Shown: piece by piece, positions 1-10,748 of the stretch
Layout of the letters: each line of letters opens with the position of its first letter
Numbering within the stretch: position 1 is the stretch's first letter
Assembly: GCF_013366375.1 (NCBI RefSeq)
Contig: NZ_JABWMJ010000001.1
Location: forward strand, 62,001-126,000
Reading direction: 5' to 3'
Origin: Rhizobacter koreensis
GTDB lineage: Bacteria; Pseudomonadota; Gammaproteobacteria; Burkholderiales; Burkholderiaceae_C
DNA: 64,000 nucleotides
Made by a program: the position numbers and the translations under genes
Notes under the pieces: model-generated
What the model was told of the DNA's origin: nothing
Databases searched by the model: none
Seen by the model: only the letters and a program-made list of their open reading frames with translations

Positions 1-1028
1 ACGTGGTCCGCGCCTTCGTCGCCGGCGAGTCGGCGGCAGCCTGCGAGCTGCCCGTGCCGGTGCCCGCGCCGCCGGCGGTCACCGCGGCACGCCCCGACCT
101 GCGCGAGGTCAAGGGACAGGCCGGCGCCAAGCGGGTGCTGGAGATCGCCGCGGCCGGCGGGCACAGCGTCCTGATGGTCGGGCCCCCGGGCACTGGCAAG
201 TCGATGCTGGCGCAGCGCTTCGTCGGCCTGCTGCCGCCGCTCGACACCGACGAGGCACTCGAGTCGGCCGCCATCGCCAGCCTCACCGGCGGCTTCGCGC
301 CCGAGCGCTGGGCCGAGCGCGTGCTGCGCGCGCCGCACCACACCGCCTCGCCGGTGGCGCTGGTCGGCGGCGGCTCGCCACCACAGCCCGGCGAGATCTC
401 GCTCGCTCACCACGGCGTGCTGTTCCTCGACGAACTGCCCGAGTTCCCGCGTGCGGCCCTGGAAGCGCTGCGCGAGCCGCTCGAGACCGGCCGCATCGTC
501 GTCTCGCGCGCGGCGCGGCGCGCCGAGTTCCCGGCGCGCTTTCAGCTCGTCGCCGCGATGAACCCGTGCCCGTGCGGGATGCTCGGCCACCCGCAACGCG
601 CCTGCCGCTGCACGCCCGAGGCGATCGCGCGCTACCAGAGCCGGCTCAGCGGCCCGCTGCTCGACCGCATCGACGCACAGGTCGAAGTGCCGGCGGTGCC
701 GCCGGACGCGCTCGCCGCGGCGCCGCGGGGCGAGTCCACCGCGGTCGTCGCCGCACGGGTGGTGGCGGCGCGCTCGCGTGCCTTGCAGCGCCAGGGCTGC
801 GTCAACACGGAGCTCGCCGGCGACGCGCTCGACCGGCACGCCGCGCTGGATGCCGCGGCGTCGGCGTTCCTGCAGGCAGTCACGCTGCGCCTCGGCTGGT
901 CGGCGCGCAGCTTTCATCGCGTGCTCCGGCTGGCGCGAACGATCGCCGACCTGGCCGAAGCGCCCGCGATCGCTACTCCGCACGTCGCCGAGGCGATCCA
1001 GTACCGGCGCGTGCTGACGACCGGCTGA
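1..1028 (+). CDS. comM: ComM/YifB-family Mg-chelatase-like AAA+ ATPase, 3' part
   Basis: The gene enters from the left edge, so its true start and the N-terminal Lon-protease-like domain (roughly the first third of the usual ~500 aa) lie outside the window. The visible 341 residues hold a Walker A motif (GPPGTGKS, visible residues 60-67), a Walker B/ELP segment (LFLDELPEF, near 140), the conserved MNPCPCG segment near 190, and the C-terminal Mg-chelatase domain. In related bacteria ComM is a hexameric helicase that promotes branch migration during natural transformation; that role is inferred from the family. It converges on metH with a 35 bp gap. Confidence 0.92.
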   Translation, partial: VVRAFVAGESAAACELPVPVPAPPAVTAARPDLREVKGQAGAKRVLEIAAAGGHSVLMVGPPGTGKSMLAQRFVGLLPPLDTDEALESAAIASLTGGFAPERWAERVLRAPHHTASPVALVGGGSPPQPGEISLAHHGVLFLDELPEFPRAALEALREPLETGRIVVSRAARRAEFPARFQLVAAMNPCPCGMLGHPQRACRCTPEAIARYQSRLSGPLLDRIDAQVEVPAVPPDALAAAPRGESTAVVAARVVAARSRALQRQGCVNTELAGDALDRHAALDAAASAFLQAVTLRLGWSARSFHRVLRLARTIADLAEAPAIATPHVAEAIQYRRVLTTG

Positions 1029-1063
1029 GCTGGTCGCTGCCGCGCCGGCTGTAGAAGACGGGG

Positions 1064-3829
<2,766 letters not shown>

Positions 3830-3889
3830 CGCGGCGTCATCGACAGGGATCGACGCCCGGCACGGTCACCGGGTGCGTCGAACGACCGG

Positions 3890-3988
3890 TGAGCGCCGTT
3901 GCAGGCGGCGGCGCGTGACGCCGGCCGTGCCCGAGCCTGGCAGCCGGGGCGGACACGCGGGTCCGGGGCTGTCGCAACGCTCCTCGAG
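3890..3988 (-). promoter_or_regulatory. S-adenosylhomocysteine (SAH) riboswitch in the metH leader
   Basis: Read on the minus strand, this leader contains in order the conserved SAH-aptamer blocks CGAGGAGCGTTGC (ending near 3974), CCAGGCTCGGGC (3940-3929) and AACGGCGCTCA (3900-3890). GAGCG pairs with CGCTC to form P1, and CGAG pairs with CTCG to form the pseudoknot-side helix. The order and sequence match the Ralstonia-type aptamer as I know it. The stem between the last two blocks is longer than in the minimal aptamer. SAH riboswitches typically switch genes on when SAH accumulates. Downstream, CACCGG (3891-3886) can pair with CCGGTG (3872-3867) and may be part of the expression platform. 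Confidence 0.86.
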
Positions 3989-3997
3989 CAACGCACG

Positions 3998-4003
3998 ATT
4001 GTA
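3998..4003 (-). promoter_or_regulatory. Likely -10 element for the metH C-terminal fragment
   Basis: TACAAT on the minus strand ends 9 nt before the riboswitch core begins, which places transcription start almost exactly at the aptamer 5' end. No clear -35 element is seen. Confidence 0.5.
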
Positions 4004-4063
4004 GTTGGCCGTGCAAGCCACCCCGCGCACGGCGGCGCTGCCTGAAGGGTCGGACTCCACGGA

Positions 4064-4081
4064 CGCGTCGCGAGCGACGCG
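4064..4081 (-). terminator. Hairpin after the metH N-terminal fragment
   Basis: A perfect 7-bp stem (CGCGTCG with CGACGCG) with a CGAG loop starts 18 nt after the upstream gene's stop codon. It lacks a U tract. Its place between the stop and the next promoter suggests it separates the two metH transcripts. Confidence 0.4.
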
Positions 4082-4099
4082 CCGCTCAGCGACGAAGCC

Positions 4100-5173
4100 T
4101 CAGGCTGCTTCGAGCTCGAGCCCGGCGAACAGGCCGTGGCGTACGCAGCGCGGCTGATAGCGGCCGACGCGGTTCGCGATGGCCGCGATGTGCTCGGGCG
4201 TGGTGCCGCAGCAGCCACCGGCAATGTCGATGAAGCCCGACTTCGCGAAATCCTCGAGCAGGCTCGACGTGACCTCGGGCGTCTCGTCGAAGCCGGTCTC
4301 GCTCATCGGGTTGGGCAGCCCGGCGTTCGGGTAGCAGCTCACCGCGGTGTCGCCCGCGACGCGCGCGAGCTCCTCGACGTACGGCCGCATCAGCGCCGCG
4401 CCGAGCGCGCAGTTGAGGCCGACCGCGAGCGGGCGCGCATGGCGCACGCTGTGCCAGAACGCGGTCACCGTCTGCCCCGAGAGGATGCGGCCCGACGCGT
4501 CGGTCACGGTGCCCGACACGATCACGGGCAGCCGCTCGCCGGTGTCCTCCATCAGCTCGTCGAGCGCGAAGATGGCCGCCTTGGCGTTCAGCGTGTCGAA
4601 GATCGTCTCGATCAGGAAAAGGTCGCAGCCGCCCTCGAGCAGCCCCTCGGCCTGCTCGCGATAGGCGGTCTTCAGTTCGTCGAAGGTGACGTTACGCCTG
4701 GCCGGATCGTTGACGTCGGGGCTGATGCTCGCGGTCTTGGGCGTCGGCCCGAGCGCGCCGGCGACGAAGCGGGGCTTGTCGGGCGTGCTCGCCGCGTCGG
4801 CCGCCTCGCGGGCGAGGCGCGCGCCCGCGACGTTGAGCTCGCGGGCGACCGCACCGAGGCCGTAGTCGTCCTGCGCGATCGACGTCGAGCTGAACGTGTT
4901 GGTCTCGACGATGTCGGCGCCGGCGGCCAGGTACTGCTCGTGGATCGAGCGGATCACGTCCGGCCGCGTGAGTTGCAGCAGGTCGTTGTTGCCCTTGAGG
5001 CTGGTCGGATGGTCGCGGAAGCGCTCGCCGCGAAAGTCACCCTCGCCGAGCTTCTCGCGCTGGATCATGGTGCCCATCGCGCCGTCGAGGATGACGATGC
5101 GCTCGCGCATGATCTCGGCGAGGCGCCCGCCGCGCGTGTAGTGGGTGGCGATGGCAGGCAGCGGAGCGTTCAT
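4100..5173 (-). CDS. metH: Methionine synthase homocysteine-binding subunit (MetH N-terminal fragment)
   Basis: This 357-aa homocysteine S-methyltransferase domain protein starts MNAPLPA. The zinc-binding cysteines that activate the homocysteine thiol are present: GLNCALG near 252 and GGCCG at 319-323. It contains no folate, B12 or activation domain, so it must work with the separately encoded fragment downstream. Start ATG 5173 is preferred over an upstream in-frame start because the conserved family N-terminus begins there and AACAAT lies 7 nt before it, a leaderless-promoter signature. It lies 56 bp downstream of the DUF3567 gene on the same strand. Confidence 0.95.
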   Translation of the reverse strand: MNAPLPAIATHYTRGGRLAEIMRERIVILDGAMGTMIQREKLGEGDFRGERFRDHPTSLKGNNDLLQLTRPDVIRSIHEQYLAAGADIVETNTFSSTSIAQDDYGLGAVARELNVAGARLAREAADAASTPDKPRFVAGALGPTPKTASISPDVNDPARRNVTFDELKTAYREQAEGLLEGGCDLFLIETIFDTLNAKAAIFALDELMEDTGERLPVIVSGTVTDASGRILSGQTVTAFWHSVRHARPLAVGLNCALGAALMRPYVEELARVAGDTAVSCYPNAGLPNPMSETGFDETPEVTSSLLEDFAKSGFIDIAGGCCGTTPEHIAAIANRVGRYQPRCVRHGLFAGLELEAA

Positions 5174-5180
5174 CGCGCCG

Positions 5181-5186
5181 ATTGTT
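5181..5186 (-). promoter_or_regulatory. Candidate leaderless -10 element for metH N-terminal fragment
   Basis: AACAAT on the minus strand is separated by 7 nt from the ATG, and no Shine-Dalgarno sequence lies between them. This predicts transcription starting at or next to the start codon. Confidence 0.4.
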
Positions 5187-5229
5187 GCAGGCCCGAGCGG
5201 GTGGGTCGACCGGTGCGGCACCGGCCGGC

Positions 5230-5499
5230 TCAGTGCAGCACCAGGGGCTGCTGCAGCAGGGAGGTGAATCCCTCGATGAAGTCGTCGATCTCGTCCTCGG
5301 ACGGCTCGCTGCGGATGAGCGCCTCGACGCCCGACTTGAAGCTCTGCGCGAGCACGCCGTGGATGAAGATCTCCTTGCGGGCGAACTTGTCGACGATCTC
5401 GTAGCCGCCACGGCTGTCCGCATCGGGCGCGGCGCTCGCTTCAGGCGGCAGGTCGATCTGGACGACGGTGAAACTGTCCGAGTTGTAGAGCATGTGCAT
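5230..5499 (-). CDS. DUF3567 family protein
   Basis: An 89-residue acidic protein ([14 protein letters not shown]...) of the DUF3567 family, which I know only from betaproteobacteria, often close to metH. There is no signal peptide or membrane segment. The C-terminal half is rich in Glu and Asp ([15 protein letters not shown]). GAGGAG lies about 8 nt before the ATG. Molecular function is unknown. It may be co-transcribed with the downstream metH fragment. Confidence 0.9.
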   Translation of the reverse strand: MHMLYNSDSFTVVQIDLPPEASAAPDADSRGGYEIVDKFARKEIFIHGVLAQSFKSGVEALIRSEPSEDEIDDFIEGFTSLLQQPLVLH

Positions 5500-5689
5500 G
5501 GTGGACTCCTCGCAGCCTACCTAGGGACGGCTCGCCTCGATTGCAAGGGCCGGCGGTGCAGTCGGCTCCGGAACGCGTGCGCCCGGGTCGGCGCGCACGC
5601 ATCGCATCGATCGGTCGCGATCGGCAGGATGCGCAAGGTGGTCCGGCAAGGGTCGCGCCCGCAACGCGCAACGGGCGTCAGCCGAAGGC

Positions 5690-6973
5690 TCAACCGGGCG
5701 TCAGAGATTCGAGCAGAAGGTCGAACTGGTCCTTGCCCGAGCGCTGCTTGGCCTGCACCGGCAGGTGATGACGCGCCGGGTCGACCCACACCTCGACCGC
5801 GGTGTCGTACGGATCGCGCGGCTCGCGGACGAGCTTGGTCGCGCGCACCTTGGCGCCGTCGCCGGTCTCGACCGTCTCGGGGCCGACGGAGCGGAACACC
5901 CAGACGCCCGCATCGCTGCGCGCCCCGACCACCGGAATCGACACCGTGCGCCCCGGCGTCGACAGCTCCGGGCGTGCATCGAGGATCGCCGGCAGCTGCA
6001 ACATCCAGCTCAACCGGTCCTGCGTACCGGGCCGCAGCGGAACCGCGTCGGGCTTGCCCGAGAACGTCACGACGCCGGCGTCGCGCTGGAAGTTGGCGGC
6101 CTGCAGCGACCGCTTGATGCGCCGATCGGTGAAGCGCTCGGGCGCGATCCCGGCCGCATCGATCCGGCCGCGGCTGGTCTGCTCGATCAGCGTGAGGCCG
6201 GCGACGCTCGCCGCGAGGCGCAGCGCGTACGTCGCGCCGGTGTGCTCCCAGTGCACCTCTCCGGTTCCCTGGAGGAAGCCGCGCCGCACACCGTAGCGCA
6301 GCGTCATCGACGGGGCGAAGCGGGTCGCATAGGTCGGCACCGGCTCGTCGTCGGCATCGGGCGCGCCGCTGCGTTCGCGGGCCGCCGCGGCGGCGACCCG
6401 CGTGGGCGACTGGTCGAACCCTTCGTGCACGTCGGCGGCATCGTCGCGGTCGTCGTGACGGCGCTCGGGGGTAGGCTCGGTACTCGCCGCGGCGACGAGG
6501 CGGGTCGACGGCGCGAGCACACCGTCGGCGCCGAAGGCGTCCGCGGAGGCGGCTTCGGTGATGACGGTTGCCGCAGCGCTGGAAGGCAGCGATGAGTCGG
6601 CGGCAGGCGGCGACGGCGACGCCTCGCGCGGCGCCGATCGCACCGGCGAGCGGTGCGCCACCGCCTGGCTGTCTCGCGTCAGCGCCGCCGCGCGTGCGAC
6701 GTCGCGCGTCGGCGCCGCTGCCTCGACACCGGGTGGCGCGACGGTCGGCGCGCGATCACCGGCGCTCGCGCCGGCGTCGGCAACCACCTGGGCGGCGATC
6801 GCCGGGACGCTGCGCACCGTCAGCGGCGCCGCGTTCCTCACCCCGCGCGATTCGGGCTCGAGCGCGCCCGCACCGCCGAGCAGCAGACCGTGCAGCAGCA
6901 GCGCGGCCCGGGGCCGGCGCGGCGAGCGCGCGGACCCGGCGGCGGCGGGCGCGCGGAAAGAGGGAAGCGGCAA
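5690..6973 (-). CDS. DUF3108 domain-containing envelope protein
   Basis: A protein of about 427 aa with a hydrophobic N-terminal segment (ALLLHGLLLGGAGAL), a long Ala/Pro/Ser-rich middle with little predicted structure (to about residue 215), and a C-terminal DUF3108 domain of about 210 aa (from TLRYGVRRG; contains GRIDAAGIAPERFTDRR and PVQAK). DUF3108 proteins are exported and have no established function. The start is uncertain: no ATG is in frame near the hydrophobic segment. I used TTG 6973; GTG 7027 would overlap the divergent gene at 7014. Confidence 0.75.
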   Translation of the reverse strand: MPLPSFRAPAAAGSARSPRRPRAALLLHGLLLGGAGALEPESRGVRNAAPLTVRSVPAIAAQVVADAGASAGDRAPTVAPPGVEAAAPTRDVARAAALTRDSQAVAHRSPVRSAPREASPSPPAADSSLPSSAAATVITEAASADAFGADGVLAPSTRLVAAASTEPTPERRHDDRDDAADVHEGFDQSPTRVAAAAARERSGAPDADDEPVPTYATRFAPSMTLRYGVRRGFLQGTGEVHWEHTGATYALRLAASVAGLTLIEQTSRGRIDAAGIAPERFTDRRIKRSLQAANFQRDAGVVTFSGKPDAVPLRPGTQDRLSWMLQLPAILDARPELSTPGRTVSIPVVGARSDAGVWVFRSVGPETVETGDGAKVRATKLVREPRDPYDTAVEVWVDPARHHLPVQAKQRSGKDQFDLLLESLTPG

Positions 6974-7013
6974 GCATCGACAATCGTTTTCTTGTGAGCA
7001 GCCACGAGGACCG

Positions 7014-8000
7014 ATGAAACTTGCCACGTACCGGGACGGCTCGCGCGACGGCCAGCTGGTCGTCGTGTCGCGCGACCTGGCGACCGCGCACTATGCCAGC
7101 GGCACCGCGACACGTTTGCAGCAGGTGCTTGACGACTGGAACTTCGTGTCGCCGCAACTCGAGGCGATGGCGCAGGCGCTCGATTGCGGCAAGGCGCGCC
7201 ACGCGTTCGCGTTCGACCCGGCGCGCTGCATGGCGCCGTTGCCGCGCGCCTTCGGGCGGGTGCACGCGGGGCCGGTTGCCCGCGGGCGCTGGCAGTTGAC
7301 GACGCGCGACGGCAGCGGCCTCGTGGGGCCGGGCGAGGCGTGGGCGGCCGCCGCGGCCGCGGCGAACCCCGACGGCGGCGAAGCCGATGCATCGACGAGC
7401 GATGCCGAAGCCGAAGCCAGCTTCGCGGTCGTGCCGTGGCTCGCGGTCATCACCGGCGACATCGCCCCTGGAACCCCCGCGGGAGCGACCCTCGAAGGGG
7501 TGCGCCTGCTGATGCTCGGCGCCGACGTCACGCTGGGCGGTGTCGATGCCGTCGACGGCGAGATCGGCCTCGATGCTGCGCCACTGGCGCGCTGCGGCCC
7601 GGTCGTGGTGACGCCCGACGAGTTCGGCGCCGACTGGCAGCATGGCCGCCTCGCCCGCGCGCTCGCCGTGCAACGCGGCGGCACGCGCGCCGCCGACGTG
7701 CCGGTCGACCTGCCGCTCGACTTCGGCAGCCTGCTCGCGGCGCTCGCCGCGCGCCGTGCGATCGCTGCCGGCACCATCGTCGGCAGCGCCTTCAGGGATG
7801 TCGTCGCGCCGGCACGTGAGGCGTCGCGCGAACCGCCGGAGGCGCCAGGGGCGCAGGGCTCCGCGACAGACGAGCCCGGCGCGTCGGTCGACGAGCCCGC
7901 GCTGCGCGCGCTTTCGTTCGCGGCCGGTGCACCCGGCTCGCTGCGCATCGAGGTCCGCGCCGCCGACGGCTCGAGCGTGTTCGGCGCCATCGCGCGATGA
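7014..8000 (+). CDS. Degenerate fumarylacetoacetate-hydrolase family protein, probably a pseudoenzyme
   Basis: 328 aa. The N-terminus (MKLATYRDGSRDGQLVVV) and C-terminus (SSVFGAIAR) are those of the two-domain FAH family common in Burkholderiales, but the middle has decayed. The E-x-E metal-ligand motif, seen intact as DYEAELAV in the FAH gene at 54568, is replaced here by AVVPWLAV (V140, W142). The Asp of the NDV motif may survive in GADVTL (D171). A family segment near residue 85 is missing and partly filled by Ala-rich sequence (110-136). GAGGA lies 3 nt before the ATG. It overlaps the aspartic protease gene by ATGA, so the two are translationally coupled. Loss of hydrolase activity is inferred from the missing ligands. 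Confidence 0.85.
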   Translation: MKLATYRDGSRDGQLVVVSRDLATAHYASGTATRLQQVLDDWNFVSPQLEAMAQALDCGKARHAFAFDPARCMAPLPRAFGRVHAGPVARGRWQLTTRDGSGLVGPGEAWAAAAAAANPDGGEADASTSDAEAEASFAVVPWLAVITGDIAPGTPAGATLEGVRLLMLGADVTLGGVDAVDGEIGLDAAPLARCGPVVVTPDEFGADWQHGRLARALAVQRGGTRAADVPVDLPLDFGSLLAALAARRAIAAGTIVGSAFRDVVAPAREASREPPEAPGAQGSATDEPGASVDEPALRALSFAAGAPGSLRIEVRAADGSSVFGAIAR

Positions 8001-8488
8001 GCGGCGACCTGCCGCGCAGCTTCAAGATCGTCACCTTCTGGCTGGTGCTCGGCGCACTGGTCTTCCTCGGCGTGCAGTGGCAGGGGCGGCGCGAGCAGGA
8101 GGCCCGGCTGACCGTCGTCGGCGACATCGTGAACCTCGAGCGCGCGCGCGACGGCCACTACTACTGGCCGGGCACCCTGAACGGGCGGCGCGTCGTGTTC
8201 CTGGTCGACACCGGCGCGAGTCGCACCGCGATTCCGGCGTCGCTGGCGCGCGAGCTCGACCTCGCGAGCGAAGGCGAGGTGCGCTCGAACACCGCCGGCG
8301 GGGTGGTGACGGGTCGCCTGGTGCGGGTCGACATCACGCTGAACGGCGGTGTTCAGGCGCGCAGGCGCCAAGCGGTCGCGCTCGATGGACTTGGCGAGGA
8401 GCCGCTGCTCGGCATGGACGTGCTGGGCCGGTTGCGTCTCGAGCAGTTCGACGGCGTGCTGCGCATCGACCTGCGGCCGGAGCGCTGA
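7997..8488 (+). CDS. Membrane-anchored retropepsin-like aspartic protease (TIGR02281-type)
   Basis: 163 aa with one N-terminal membrane segment (about residues 9-27) followed by a clan AA aspartic-protease domain. The catalytic motif is FLVDTGAS with Asp71, then the typical TAIPASLARELDL. A second flap-like segment is EPLLGMDVLGRL near 135-147. Such single-domain proteases must dimerise to form an active site. The ATG overlaps the stop of the preceding FAH-like gene (ATGA), which implies linked expression. Natural substrates are unknown. Confidence 0.9.
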   Translation: MSGDLPRSFKIVTFWLVLGALVFLGVQWQGRREQEARLTVVGDIVNLERARDGHYYWPGTLNGRRVVFLVDTGASRTAIPASLARELDLASEGEVRSNTAGGVVTGRLVRVDITLNGGVQARRRQAVALDGLGEEPLLGMDVLGRLRLEQFDGVLRIDLRPER

Positions 8489-8676
8489 AGGCCGCCGGCG
8501 GCACCCGGCGGCGCGCCGGCAGCCGGCCGGCCGGCCAGCCCTGAGGCCGAACTCGTCGCGCAACCGGGTCGTGGCCGTCGACCCGCTGCGCACGGGCGCA
8601 GGCGCGCAGCCGGCACTCGCCGACCGGCGCAGGCCCCGACCGCGGCACCGGGCGAGCTGCCACCCGGCCGGCAACG

Positions 8677-8682
8677 TAAGCT
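8677..8682 (+). promoter_or_regulatory. Candidate leaderless -10 element for the TraB/GumN gene
   Basis: TAAGCT lies 6 nt before the ATG at 8689, with no Shine-Dalgarno sequence in between. Confidence 0.38.
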
Positions 8683-8688
8683 ACGCCG

Positions 8689-9675
8689 ATGATTCCGATC
8701 GCCCCTCGCGCCCGCGCCGCGTTGCAACGGCTGCGATGCGCGCTTGTCGTGGCCGCCGGCGCGATCGCCTGCAGCGCCCAGGCGGCGCCGCCCGCCGACT
8801 GCCCGCCGCCGGCGGCACCACCGAGCGCCGAGCAGGTGCAGGCCGGCATGGCCGCCGCGAGCGACCGCGGCTTCCTGTGGCGGGTCGTGAAGGACGGCCG
8901 CACCTCGTACCTCTACGGCACGATCCACGCGGCGCGCCTCGAATGGATGTTCCCGGGACCGCGCGTGCGCGAGGCGCTCGGCGCGGCCGACAGCGTCGCC
9001 CTCGAGCTCGACATCCTCGACCCGGCCGTGCAGCAGGCGCTCGTCGACGCGTTGCGCAGCGCACGCCGCACCGAGCTGCCGCCCGAGCTCGCGGCGCGCC
9101 TGCGCGCCCGCATCGAGGCCGAGTGCGGCGATCCGGCGGAGTTCGAGCCGCTGACGCCCGAGCTGCAGGTCGCGTCGCTGGGCGCGCTGGTGGCGCGCCG
9201 CGACGGGCTCGAGCCCGCGTACGGCGTGGAGATGATGCTGGCGATGCTGGCACGTGGCGCCGCCATGCCGGTGCGCTCGCTCGAGACGCCCGCCATGCAG
9301 ATCGAGGCGCTGCAGATGGCGACGCCGGCCGAAACGATCGAAGTCGTCCGCGACGGGCTTGCCGACGTCGAATCGCCGCGTGCCCGGGAAGTCCTGATGC
9401 GGCTGGCCCGCGCGTGGGCCAGCGGCGACCTCGAGACGCTCTCGAGCTACGAGCGCTGGTGCGAGTGCGTCGAGACGCCGGCGGAGCGCCTCCTCATCAA
9501 GCGGCTGCTCGACGAGCGCAACCCGGCGATCGCCGCGGCCATCGACCGCGCCCACGCCGGCGGGCAGCGCGTGTTCGCCGCGGTGGGCGCGTTGCACATG
9601 ACCGGTTCGAACGGCCTGCCGGCGCTGCTCGCCACGCGCGGCTACCGCGTCGAGCGCGTTCCCCTCGCCCCCTGA
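8689..9675 (+). CDS. TraB/GumN family protein (TIKI-like metalloprotease fold)
   Basis: 328 aa with an N-terminal signal peptide (RLRCALVVAAGAIACSAQAA). The conserved LYGTIHAARLEWMFPG segment near residues 77-92 carries the GTxH motif typical of TraB/GumN/TIKI proteins. VALELDI and a C-terminal VGALHMTGSNGLPALL with the second conserved His are also present. It is predicted to be periplasmic. The substrate is unknown; eukaryotic TIKI homologues are metalloproteases. The 200 bp before it hold a run of CCGG repeats (about 8520-8535) and a candidate leaderless promoter. Confidence 0.9.
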   Translation: MIPIAPRARAALQRLRCALVVAAGAIACSAQAAPPADCPPPAAPPSAEQVQAGMAAASDRGFLWRVVKDGRTSYLYGTIHAARLEWMFPGPRVREALGAADSVALELDILDPAVQQALVDALRSARRTELPPELAARLRARIEAECGDPAEFEPLTPELQVASLGALVARRDGLEPAYGVEMMLAMLARGAAMPVRSLETPAMQIEALQMATPAETIEVVRDGLADVESPRAREVLMRLARAWASGDLETLSSYERWCECVETPAERLLIKRLLDERNPAIAAAIDRAHAGGQRVFAAVGALHMTGSNGLPALLATRGYRVERVPLAP

Positions 9676-9695
9676 GCACATCCAAGGAGACCCGC

Positions 9696-10439
9696 ATGGC
9701 AGACACCCCGGACTTCGGCAAGTTCGTCCCCGGCTTCGACTTCATGCAGAACCTCGTGAAGAACGCCGGCAGCGCGTTGCCCGGCATCGGGCAGTGGGTC
9801 GCACCGACCCTGAACCCCGAGGAGATCGAAAAACGCATCGGCGAGCTGCGCACGATCCAGTTCTGGCTCGAGCAGAACGCCCGCATGCTCGCCGCGACGA
9901 TCCAGGCGCTCGAGGTGCAGCGCATGACGCTGTCGACGCTGAAGACGATGAACGTGCGCATGAGCGACCTGCGCGAGTCGCTCACCGCCCGGATGAGCGG
10001 CGCCGAAGGCGGCAGCACGGCGGCGGCCGGCGACGGCCGTCCAGCGGAGCCGGCCCGCGATGCGGCAGCTGCGACTTCCGGCACGAACGGCGAACCCTCT
10101 ATCGCCGGCGGCAACGGCGCCGCCGCCAGAGATGCCGGCAGCGCGAGCGACACCGGAGCGGGCGGCGAGGCGCCGCGCTCGGCGATCGACCCGATGCAGT
10201 GGTGGAGCGCGCTCACCGGCCAGTTCGCCCAGCTCGCCAACACCGCGCTGCAGGAAGGCGCCGCCGGGGCCGCCGGCGACATGATGCAGCGCTCGATCGA
10301 GGCGGCCGGCGAGACCTTCAAGCGCTTCACGCCGGACACGCCTGCCACCGCCGCACTCGAGGCGGCACCGGCGCGCAAGGCGCCCGCCAAGAAGCGAGCC
10401 GCGGCGAAGAAGCGCAGCCCCGCCAAGCGCGCCGCGTAG
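9696..10439 (+). CDS. phaM: PHA granule-associated multifunctional protein PhaM
   Basis: 247 aa. The N-terminal part (DFGKFVPGFDFMQNLVKNAG, then a helical WLEQNARMLAATIQALE region) matches PhaM, which activates PHA synthase and links granules to the nucleoid. The C-terminal tail is a Lys/Ala/Pro-rich histone-H1-like segment (APAKKRAAAKKR) suited to DNA binding. Between them are an Ala/Gly-rich linker and an amphipathic QWWSALTGQFAQLANTAL helix. AAGGAGA lies 5 nt before the ATG. No other pha gene is in the window. The assignment rests on family pattern. Confidence 0.85.
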   Translation: MADTPDFGKFVPGFDFMQNLVKNAGSALPGIGQWVAPTLNPEEIEKRIGELRTIQFWLEQNARMLAATIQALEVQRMTLSTLKTMNVRMSDLRESLTARMSGAEGGSTAAAGDGRPAEPARDAAAATSGTNGEPSIAGGNGAAARDAGSASDTGAGGEAPRSAIDPMQWWSALTGQFAQLANTALQEGAAGAAGDMMQRSIEAAGETFKRFTPDTPATAALEAAPARKAPAKKRAAAKKRSPAKRAA

Positions 10440-10748
10440 AGGCCACGGCGGCGCCGAGGGCGCACGAACCCGCGGCGCGAGTCGGCTCGCTCGTCCGCCA
10501 CCGCACTGGGGACGGGTCGTCGCGGCCGGGGACCCGGCCATCCGGGCACGTGCGGTCGCACCGGCGGTCAGCCATGCGACCACGCCGGCAGGTCGCTCCC
10601 CCCCAGGGCGCGCGCGGCGGCGAGCCGGCATCGACGATCGACGGCGTGCCCGGGCATTCGCCGCGGGCAACCCCGCGCCGGATCGGGCTTTCCCGGGCAT
10701 CCGCGCTGGCGTCGTCGTCGCCGCACGCCGCGCGCTACATTCGCCGCC
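10440..10748 (+). other. Intergenic region phaM-glcD
   Basis: 309 bp without a recognisable gene. It holds a small GGCCGG-GGAC-CCGGCC hairpin (10524-10539) that might end the phaM transcript and, at the right end, the candidate glcD promoter. I see no RNA gene. Confidence 0.5.
10736..10741 (+). promoter_or_regulatory. Candidate leaderless -10 element for glcD
   Basis: TACATT is followed by 7 nt and then the ATG at 10749. There is no Shine-Dalgarno sequence, so the transcript probably starts at the start codon. Confidence 0.42.

Noticed and set aside
5500..5689. Cobalamin riboswitch ahead of the DUF3567-metH genes
   Set aside because: No B12-box-like sequence is visible; the regulatory RNA of this locus is the SAH riboswitch.
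8508..8535. CCGG-rich run as a regulatory element
   Set aside because: A simple-sequence stretch with no conserved context or clear symmetry.
10524..10539. GGCCGG-GGAC-CCGGCC hairpin as a terminator
   Set aside because: Short, 85 bp after phaM, and easily formed by chance in this base composition; mentioned only in the intergenic entry.
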